DNA from: Leptobrachium leishanense
Lineage: Eukaryota > Chordata > Amphibia > Anura > Megophryidae
Assembly: GCA_009667805.1 (NCBI GenBank)
Contig: CM019064.1
Location: 106,738,328-106,802,327, forward strand
DNA length: 64,000 nucleotides
Direction: 5' to 3'
Shown: positions 36,378-44,440 of the stretch, one piece after another
How the letters are laid out: each line of letters begins with the position of its first letter
Numbering within the stretch: the first letter of the stretch is position 1
Notes under the pieces: generated by a model
Databases searched by the model: none
Seen by the model: only the letters and a program-made list of their open reading frames with translations
Told to the model about the DNA's origin: nothing
Program-made: the position numbers and the translations under genes

Positions 36378-37142
36378 TCAGCTGCTGGAGAGAATGGGGG
36401 TGGCTGGTGTCTCATCAGGAGATGGCTGGGGATCTGCACCAACTGCCCAGCACTCAGAGGGCACACACTTGGAAACCATAGTCTCATCTATACTCCCACA
36501 GTAAATGTCTCCCACATCCTGGGGGAGGGGGTCAGCAGTACACTTTGACTGGAAAAAGGGGGCACCTCCATCCTCACGCTGGGGCTCGATCTGCTGAGGA
36601 GTGAGACCAGCTGTCTCCCTTCCTGGGATTATTACCTGCAGTTGGGGAGAGGTACAAACAGCACTCTCTTCCAGAGATGCCCTCTGTTGCGATGCCAGCT
36701 TTTCCGCTGGGTTGGGGTACTGCTCTCCCGTACATAAATGATAATCCGTAAGCGCTGGAGCGCCTGCCGATACAAGCGTTGAATCTGGGCCAACTGCCCC
36801 ACATCTTCCGGGCTTCGTGGGAAGGACCGCAGCCTCTTCTTCTAGAGAAATTTGCTGCTCTAGGGGCATAAACTCTGAGCCAAGTTGCTGACCATAATCT
36901 AGCATTGCTTGGCAGTCCCCTTGTAGCTGTTCCTCCTCGACGGAACTGTCGGTAAGATCCTTTTTCTCTGTGTCCACCATCTGGGGCCTCTGACCTTCTT
37001 CCTCCCCTCGACGTTCCAACACTGCCGCACTTGCTGGGCAGAAACTACTGGCGCTCTGCCTCCTGGTCTGTGTGTCCGCTGGTCTTTCTAGGTCGACCCA
37101 GCCAAATGGAGCCAAGCCTAGCTGTTGATTGGACTCTAACAA
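36378..37142 (-). CDS. Unrecognised acidic ORF of the LTR element
   Basis: 254-codon frame, the longest in the internal region. The product is rich in Glu, Gln, Ser, Pro and Ala, and I see no zinc knuckle, protease DTG/DSG motif, reverse transcriptase or membrane segment. The C-terminal half has Cys residues without a clear finger spacing. It lies downstream of the smaller ORF at 37825-38286 in a different frame, separated by about 680 bp that is closed in all frames I checked. It could be a second exon of one product, a remnant of a structural polyprotein, or an element-specific accessory protein. Being uninterrupted in a young insertion makes some coding role plausible. Function unknown. 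Confidence 0.4.
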   Translation of the reverse strand: MLESNQQLGLAPFGWVDLERPADTQTRRQSASSFCPASAAVLERRGEEEGQRPQMVDTEKKDLTDSSVEEEQLQGDCQAMLDYGQQLGSEFMPLEQQISLEEEAAVLPTKPGRCGAVGPDSTLVSAGAPALTDYHLCTGEQYPNPAEKLASQQRASLEESAVCTSPQLQVIIPGRETAGLTPQQIEPQREDGGAPFFQSKCTADPLPQDVGDIYCGSIDETMVSKCVPSECWAVGADPQPSPDETPATPILSSS

Positions 37143-37824
37143 CTTCTGTAGGCTGAAGGGATTTCACTTGATTCCCCTCCCCTACACGGTTAAACATCCA
37201 AAAGCGTAAACTCTGTTTACGCAAGATAACTGAGTTTAGGAATGCGGCTCACGGCTATCTCTGTAAAAGGTCGCGTGTCCTTGCACACTATGTCCTATAT
37301 CCGTACACGCCAAGGCAGTAATCAGTTAACAAACACATAGAAAGTCCGGTCACTGTGTCCGTACAATTGAAACCATAATAGAACTTTAGAAATGTGCATT
37401 TCTCAGAATTTCTGCAAGCGCTTACGTATGAAAGTAACCAACAATAATTGTTATGCCCATGAGATATGTTACCTCCGCCTCAGTGTGTCACGACTGATTA
37501 ACGTGGTATTTTGTATATGTTGCATGTATCGCTCTCCATTGCGTAAGTGGTACAATATAAGGCTAGCGTCTTGAAATATTAAAGTCAGAGAGATCCAACT
37601 GAGCATCTGTCTGTGTGTTCTTTCTGGTCATTCTCTCTCCCACGCTGGACGAGTTCTTCCTCTACCGAGTGTCCATCCACCAAGGGTCAAGCGACCAGTT
37701 AACCCCTTCAGGCTATTTCCAGCTCCCATTCCTGGACACCAAGGAATTCCACTTCCTTCTGGAACAAATCTTCACCAGAGAGCTCAATCTCTCTCTCTCG
37801 GCACTCCAAGATATCCTCCAGATG

Positions 37825-38286
37825 TCACTCCGATTCACTCCCGAAATCTGGATCCTCCACTAGCTTCTCATGTAACAGTCCAAGGCCACCGTAGCCATAG
37901 CCTTCCGTCGGGCTGTCATCCGCTAGCCAGGGGTACACTTTTGCTGCATACCATCGGAGGGCTCTGTATCTTTCCTCTAGTGCCATTTCCTTCAGAATCA
38001 GTCTGCGGAGCTCCTGCACATCCTCTTCTGGTGGCTCTTCTCCCAGGCCCACCATACGACTCTCCAATATTATCTCGTACCTCACGTAGCCCAAGGGGAT
38101 CATTTTGCCATTGTACATTCGCTCGGCATCAAGAGCTTCCCACCACATCATCAGGCGGATCTTTGCACTCTCTTCCAGCAGGACCTGTTCTGTCATCGGT
38201 CCCCTATGCTGGTTCTGCCATTCTCGTAACCTACGTCTGAAGTCTGTCTCTGTGACTGTGGCCATCTTCTGTATCTGCCGCACCAT
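37825..38286 (-). CDS. Gag-position ORF of the LTR element, function unknown
   Basis: 153 codons beginning about 70 bp after the upstream LTR, the position usually taken by a structural (gag-like) gene. The product starts MVRQIQKMATVTETDF, where a second Met eight residues in is an alternative start, and continues with amphipathic, Arg/Glu/Trp-rich segments (MMWWEALDAERMY, ALEERYRALRWYAAKVYPWL). No CCHC knuckle or capsid major-homology motif is visible. The helix-rich make-up would fit a capsid-like or RNA-binding domain, but this is inference. Stops at 37825, and no frameshift site is evident there. Confidence 0.5.
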   Translation of the reverse strand: MVRQIQKMATVTETDFRRRLREWQNQHRGPMTEQVLLEESAKIRLMMWWEALDAERMYNGKMIPLGYVRYEIILESRMVGLGEEPPEEDVQELRRLILKEMALEERYRALRWYAAKVYPWLADDSPTEGYGYGGLGLLHEKLVEDPDFGSESE

Positions 38287-39007
38287 CTGGATATCGAATC
38301 CCGGTGATGGTTTGGATGTCCTTGGACTGTAGGAAGCATCCCACGCGCTGCCACCAATGTAACAGATCTCTGTGCCCGGACAGGGTCACATCTGCCAAAT
38401 GCTGCTTCCTCGCTGGACACCCAGTTTCTCCTCGTGACTCTCACACCTTTCTCTTGTACCTTAGCTGCAGCTCAAGGCCCGGTGCCTGTAGAGAGCCTGA
38501 CTAGCACCCCAGGAATAAGCCGAAGCTGTAGACCTGGAGCCTTTCCTTGGCACAGTGGGCAGAAGATTCCTGGTTCCCCAAAACTTGAGTCATGACTTCA
38601 AGCTTGGTCAGAATAGAACTGACAGTTTATTCACAGAGAGGACAGATAGAGTCAAGGACCATTACATTTGCATACAATCAAACAGACAACATCACAGATC
38701 AGATAACTACCCAGGGCCTTCAAACAATGGAGAATGGGGGAAGGAGAAAGCACATAAACAAAAGGAATTTCTTACTGAGAGAATTTACACAATAGCAGGT
38801 ACTAATACAGAGATCTACACTATACAGGGAATAACACACAGACATCAGAAATCTTTAGTTAACTGACATATTTATAAAACAGGGAAAATCATATTGAGGT
38901 ACTTATTAAAAGTTTGTTAGCCCTTATTTTTATAACACACAAATAAATAAACACTTGAACTGTTGTACTGCGCTACAGCGTAGTGGCAGCCGTCCCGTCA
39001 CACCAGT

Positions 39008-39894
39008 TATTGAAGCAAAAGGGTGGAACCACCAATTCCATAATAGCTTTCATAAATAATACTGCCCAGACAAGTGTGCACACCCGAAATTATAGACAAA
39101 CAACTGCTAAAAACGTTCTCATCAAGGGAAACACGATTACATCTGTCAGATCTTAGTTGGGACGCGTTTCGCCGATACTAAACGTCGGCTTTATCAACAG
39201 ATAACTGACATGTTTGCGCTTCGGTTTTAAATAGCCCTTAAGTGTTAAAAGTGGCCTCCCCTTAAATGGTGATTGACAGACAGGCTAGTTCTCAGCCAAT
39301 CGCCGTACAATAGGCGGTTTACTACCACGTGGGTAAGACTCATCCCCTCATAATGCAATGGGTAGTCAAACGTCACGTGGGGCTGTTGCTAACCGCACTG
39401 TTTATGCACGCCCCATTCTATGCTAAAGCGATCCGTCTTCGGCAAATGAGATAGTATTATGGACTAAGTAGACTGTAGCCGAGATAGTGACATATATAAC
39501 AAGTGGCATTTCATACGCTAGGGGGCATGCTTTACCATGGATATCGCAATAAAAAGCGTTAGCCATCCTATATGCAGTAAAGACCAAAATCGTGCAGAGG
39601 AGCCAATAATGATAATAAGGCTCCATAAGGGAAAGAAAAAAAGGGGGGGAGGGGGTGGTCAACCAACCTCCAATATAGATAGGGGAGCGTGGTGTACCAT
39701 TCTTGGGTTAAATTAACAGTTAACCAAATAAGGGTAGATTCTACCCAAGAACAAGGGTTATAAATTGGAATGGAGACATAATAAACCCTATACCACTAGC
39801 TCATTTTTGAAGGTGCTAAACCATCGCATAGAGCGCTACCATGCCAGTATTACTGACTAGAACAAACAAAACATAAACAAAAATTATCTAGACA
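39008..39894. repeat. 3' flank of the Penelope-like element
   Basis: Continues the sequence broken by the LTR element and includes GACGCGTTTCGCCGATAC ... GGCTTTATCAACAG near 39160-39202. No ORF with motif. It reads as the untranslated 3' side of the minus-strand Penelope-like gene. Confidence 0.4.
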
Positions 39895-41760
39895 TTAATG
39901 GTCAGTGATGAAGGGTGCAAAGGTAAACCCTTCATTTAATCCAAAGGGGGTCAAAGTCCCTAACTGGTAAATCCAGAACACCTCTCTACGACGCAATCGC
40001 AAGTCAAAATTACCACGTTGCGAATTTTGAAAAACTTGTTCATTGACCATGAACCTTAAGTCAGAGGAGCTGCCAGCATGCTCATTTTGTAAATGCCTTG
40101 AAATAGGGGTATCACGTACATACCTCACCGAATGTACGTGTTCCTGCACACGTACTTTCAGGGGTCTAATAGTTTTCCACACATACTGCTTTCCACACCC
40201 ACATATTAGGATGTAAACCACCCCTCTCGTATTGCAGTTAGAAAAATGTTTAGCATGATACTCCTTAGAACCATTCATGGTAAAGAATGATTTTCTATCT
40301 TGCGCAATTAATGGGCAGGCTTTACAACGACCACATTTAAAGGTGCCTTTTAATCCTGTTTAAAGCCACCATTGTTGCGGGTCACATGATGTAAATTGGT
40401 TATGCACAACATGATCACTGATGTTTTGACATCTTCTTGATGTAAGGGAAACAGAAGTAGTTAGGGCCTTACTAAGATGTTTATCCTGCGTCAAAATTGG
40501 CCAAAAGCGTGCACAGATATCTTTAATCGTATGCCACCCTGTATCATAGTTTCCGATAAGGCGAATTGTATTCCCACCCGTCTTAGTCGAATTATTATCA
40601 GGTTTATTGAGCAGTAGTTCACTCCTATCGCTTAACAAAGCACGTTTATACGCCATTTTTAGACATCTATTGGGGTACCCCTTAGCTTTGAACATCTCTC
40701 GCAGACCGCAAGCTTTAATCTTAAACTCTTCTAAAGTGGAGCATAGTCGTCATAACCGCAGATATTGTCCGATCGGAATTCCTTTCTTCAGTGAGAATGG
40801 ATGAAAGCTATCCCAGTTTAAAAAACTGTTGGTAGCCGTAGGTTTCCGATGCAGTGTAGTTGTTGTTTCACCGTTACTGTTTAGAAGTATGGTAAAGTCA
40901 AGGAAATTTATTTTATCTTCCTTGATTTCCATGGTAAATTTAAGATTTAGGCAATTAACATTCAGGCAGTTGACAAATGCCATAAAGGTGTCTTTGTTAT
41001 CTGACCAGAGAATGAATATATCGTCAATAAATCATTTCCATACAACCACATGTCGTAGAAATTGTTGCATTTCTGGGCCAAAAACCACATGTTTTTCCCA
41101 CCAGCCAAGATATAGGTTGGCGAATGACGGAGCCATAGAAGTTCCGATTGCTGTACCAGTCACTTGATTATAGAATTTACCGTCGAACGAAAAATAATTG
41201 TGAGTCAAGATAAACAAGATCAGCTCTAATGTAAAGAGAGTATGTTCATTGTGTTCAAGCCATCTACTTTCCAAAAATTCTCTCACTGCTCTAAGACCCA
41301 GTTCATGGGGGATGCAGCTATAAAGTGACTCTACATCTAGGCTGCAGAGCAGACAGTTGTTAGGGAGTTTCAAAGTCGAGAGAAATCTAAGTATGTCAGT
41401 GGAATCTTTAATGTAAGATGGTAAAGATAGAATAAAACCCTGTAGGACCTTGTCTACATATATGCTGGCATTCTGAGTAAGGTTATTACGCCCTGACACG
41501 ATTGGCCTTCCCGGTGGAGGGATTACTTATTTGTGTATTTTAGGCAGAGCATAAAAGACAGCTATGTTGGGGTAAGTGGGTCTCATAAAATCGAATTCTT
41601 TAGTTGATATTACTCCTCTATCTTTACCATCCTTAAGCAGTTTAGCAAGATCTTTCATAAACATGTCAGTGGGATCACGCGGTAGAGGCCGATAGGTATT
41701 TTGATCTTCTATCAAATTCAGAACCATCTTTTTATGGTATACAGGACTGGTCCCCCACTA
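39895..41760 (-). pseudogene. Penelope-like reverse transcriptase with GIY-YIG domain
   Basis: One reading frame runs from about 41727 to 39895 (roughly 611 codons) with four in-frame stops at about 41527, 41032, 40750 and 40360 and no frameshift. In order it shows AVFYALPKIHK, CSLDVESLYSCIPHE (motif A region), VTGTAIGTSMAPSFANLYLG, then FIDDIFILWSD (catalytic DD box) just after the second stop, INFLDFTI, and at the C-terminus GVVYILICGCGKQYVWKT, a GIY-YIG endonuclease core. There the usual Gly after YV is Trp. RT followed by GIY-YIG is diagnostic of Penelope-like elements. The N-terminus is truncated or frame-shifted beyond 41760. It stands directly next to the hAT element starting at 42018. 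Confidence 0.9.
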
Positions 41761-42163
41761 TTCTTAAATAGTGTCCCAATTAGTGCCGATTGTTGTCTCC
41801 TTGTGAATTCCTTCATCCGGTCCGCTGGGGCTCACTCACTACGCATGTCCGGAAATGCCCTCCAACGGAAGTGACGTATCGGACCATTCAGTCTTGCAAA
41901 CCTTCAGCGTTTTTCTATAACATGTGCAGCTCCAAACGCAACAAAGCAATCCAGATGGCGGTATCTGCGCATGCTCTTTCCAGGGAAGGATCAGTCTAGA
42001 TATTAACCCCCTATAACTAGGCTTGTGCACCGATTTTTTTCGGTTCGATTCGGTTCGATTTGTTCGGATGTTTAAACTTTTCAATTCGGCTCGTTTCGAC
42101 CGATTTCTGTTTCGATTCGGTTCGGCTCGTCTCGTTTTTCGTGTACATTTTTTTATTGGAATA

Positions 42164-42357
42164 TCGACCATTTTTTGTATTTTCGTGTCACTTTGCTCGT
42201 TTTTTGTATCGACTTTTCGTGATTTCGGGACTTTTCGTTTTTTCGGAACGTCTGTTCTCCTCGACCATTTTTCATATTTTCGTGTCACTTTGCTCGTTTT
42301 TTGTATCGACTTTTCGTGATTTCGGAAATTTTCATTTTTTCGGAACGTCTGTTCTCC
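42164..42357. repeat. Two 97-bp tandem units, hAT subterminal
   Basis: Units 42164-42260 and 42261-42357 both read TCGACCATTTTT ... GTGTCACTTTGCTCG ... CGGAACGTCTGTTCTCC. They lie in the left subterminal region, where hAT elements often carry repeated transposase-binding words. The long frames here on both strands are artefacts. Confidence 0.85.
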
Positions 42358-42777
42358 TCGTTTCAAAGCTGTCTAACTCTATTCGTTTTGATGTAAACTA
42401 CTATGGTTTACTTTTTTATACTTTATATATTTTTTTATAATAAATTTTTGGTTTGTTTTTCGGATCCGATAATTCATTCTGTCGATACGATAATTCTGGC
42501 GATTCTATCGTGTTTTTTTTTAATTAAATAAAGATCCTTTTTTTCTTATGAATATACATTTCACAACTTTATTTAATCACATTAAAAAATGGTATGAAAG
42601 CCAAGGAACAAAAAAAAATTAACAAAACGATTTAAAAAACGCTAAACTGACCCGAATGGTCTGACTTTAAAAATAAAAACCAGAACAAAAAGGTTTTAAA
42701 ACGGAAAAATAGTTGATCAAAATGATCTGAAACGAAAAAAAAATAAAAATTATTTAAAACAGACAAAAAAAAATTAA

Positions 42778-43520
42778 CCCTTTCGCTGCTGAGGCATTTC
42801 ACGGCTTCCCTTCACGCCTGTGCGCGGCACTGCGGTCTGCTGCTGAGCTAATTTTTAACAGTTTCGCTCCTCTTGTTTAAACGCGTTTTTTTGAAGCCTT
42901 ATTTTATAATATGACCCAGACATGTTATATATCGTTCTTTCCGGCAGACTCGGCAGATGATTCATAATATATCATTATCATATGTATGCGTCATGTGCTG
43001 TCTGTATATTATAAAAAAAATGCAATAAAATTAGAATTTTCAATGTTTGTTTTACAAGGTGTAAAGTATTTTTTTCACATTTTAACATGCGAGTGTTTGC
43101 GGTTATATTTTATGAGTTGCGTTTGTTAAAAAAAAATTAAATGGGGACTTGTTATATTTTTTTGGGTGAAAATTACACTATTTTTAACAAACGCACCCCA
43201 TACAAAAATCCTTAGTGCAGCATCATTGTTCACATTATAATTGAAATGGGAATAATATTGCTGCATTAACAAAACAAAACAAAAAACCTGTTTATTTTTT
43301 TATATTTAAATTTTTTATAATTTTTAACATTGTCATGTTTGGTATTGTTGGAAAGGCCATGCTCTGGTCGATCCAAAGATACCAAACATTAACCAACCAA
43401 TAGCTGCCGCGGATCGGGAGATAGGGGGTTCCAATGAACCCCCTATCTCCACCATTGGTCGCAGTTAGGGGTTAACTCCAGAACTGACGTCATTGTGACG
43501 AGGTCTTGGGACTGTCGGCA
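42778..43520 (-). mobile_element. Partial hairpin-array element, copy C
   Basis: Starts at TTAA (42774-42777) with CCCTTTCGCTGCTGAGGC, the right end of the 52-kb copy, in inverse orientation. It runs through the shared AT-rich middle and the hairpin GGGTTCCAATGAACCC, past CAGTTAGGGGTTAACTC, into the start of the next hairpin (AACTGACGTCATTGTGACGA). Beyond about 43520 similarity fades and no second TTAA end is seen, so the GC-rich half is deleted. Confidence 0.75.
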
Positions 43521-44193
43521 GCTGCCGTTCCCCCACGCTGTTGTCTTCCTGCAAAGACGTGACCATGTTGGCGGGCAGCGTCTTAGCGGGCAGCGGTGGG
43601 AGAGAGAGAGCTCATAGCTGGGAGGAGGTGTTGCGTGAAGCTGCAAACAGGGACAAATAAACTAGACCTGAGCCGCACTGAGGATCTTTGGGTTGTGTCG
43701 GAGAAGACTTCACGCAGTGCTGCCATCAATATTTTTTGATAAATTCTTGGTTATACAATGAATGTGACTGTGGACAAAAATCCGTGTTGTTGTGACATCG
43801 CCTAAGCTTAACAAAACCATACAACCACACAGTCACATGTGCACAGTCACATTCATGGCCACAAATATGTTGACAAATTTATGACAAAGGGTCCATAGAA
43901 ATGTCAATAAATTTATGTACATATAATTTTAACAGTGTGGAAACCAAGCAATACATATTAACTTATTAAGTAAGGAAAAGCAACGCACACAAACAGGAAA
44001 ATATAGAAAAAATAGAAAATTTATTTACAACATGGGGAAGGGAAGGGAACATGCCAAGGATGGCAAACTGCCCAACAGGGGCACAAACAAACATAGTGTA
44101 GTGGAAATAGACTGGAAGATGGCCGCCATTGTAAGCCAGGCGAACATCTTGTTCAGAATATTGGTTCACTTGAGATAATTACTGGCATTTGAG
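43521..44193. other. Downstream flank of the SANT gene
   Basis: No ORF with a motif. On the minus strand an AATAAA-type signal lies at 44020-44025, about 415 bases past the stop codon of the SANT gene, and is a candidate poly(A) signal. Confidence 0.4.
44020..44025 (-). promoter_or_regulatory. Candidate poly(A) signal of the SANT gene
   Basis: AATAAA on the minus strand, downstream of the TGA at 44441-44443. If used, the 3' untranslated region would include the inverted exon-1 fragment at 44194-44415. Confidence 0.35.
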
Positions 44194-44415
44194 GAGATGT
44201 TGGAGCTGGTCCACATCTTTGATTACAAAGATTATGACTGCCGTAAGGGCCCTTACGACAGGAAGAATAACATCCACAAGGATCGTATCCTTGACAAGCT
44301 ACGCACCACCATCCTGGAGCTGTTCGGCAAGGACCGGACGAAGGACCAGCTCCGAAAACGCTGGTCCGACCTCACGGCACGCGAGCAGGAGCAGCGGAGG
44401 CACATTCCGGTTACA
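44194..44415 (+). pseudogene. Inverted partial copy of SANT exon 1
   Basis: Plus-strand translation gives AFEEMLELVHIFDYKDYDC, RKGPYDRKNN, DRILDKLRTTILELFGKDRT and KDQLRKRWSDL, matching exon 1 of the minus-strand SANT gene from its AFDEMLEL to RHI with about a dozen substitutions. It has no start codon or amino-terminal tail, and no splice donor like the one in exon 1. After CGGAGGCACATTCCGG the similarity stops. It lies only 26 bp from the stop codon of the intact gene, in opposite orientation. Interpreted as an inverted duplication, not a gene. Confidence 0.8.
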
Positions 44416-44440
44416 TTTCGGGAGGAGGCTGCCACTGGTC

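Larger units (their letters stand above)
35328..39002 (-). mobile_element. Non-autonomous LTR retrotransposon, minus strand
   Basis: 3,675 bp with two LTRs of 647 bp each (35328-35974 and 38356-39002) and a perfect 5-bp duplication CCAGT at 35323-35327 and 39003-39007. I count about nine differences between the LTRs, so the insertion is young. Read on the minus strand, the LTR opens TGTGACGGGACGGC. Just inside the upstream LTR is TTGGTGGCAGCGCG, a candidate primer-binding site. A purine run GGGGGAGATA precedes the downstream LTR. The internal part holds two ORFs, but no protease, reverse transcriptase or integrase motif is present, so movement would depend on another element. It inserted into the Penelope-flanking repeat. 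Confidence 0.92.

Noticed and set aside
36378..38286. Ordinary host gene on the minus strand
   Set aside because: Both frames lie between two near-identical 647-bp LTRs with a shared 5-bp duplication, so they belong to the retroelement.
41839..42440. Lys/Arg-rich frame (minus) and Phe-rich frame (plus) of 126-175 codons
   Set aside because: Both derive from the TTCGGTTCG-type subterminal and 97-bp repeats of the hAT element.
43966..44169. 67-codon minus-strand frame after the SANT gene, considered as a Harbinger nuclease remnant
   Set aside because: No DDE motif or similarity I can name. Harbinger assignment of the locus is also opposed by the 8-bp duplication.
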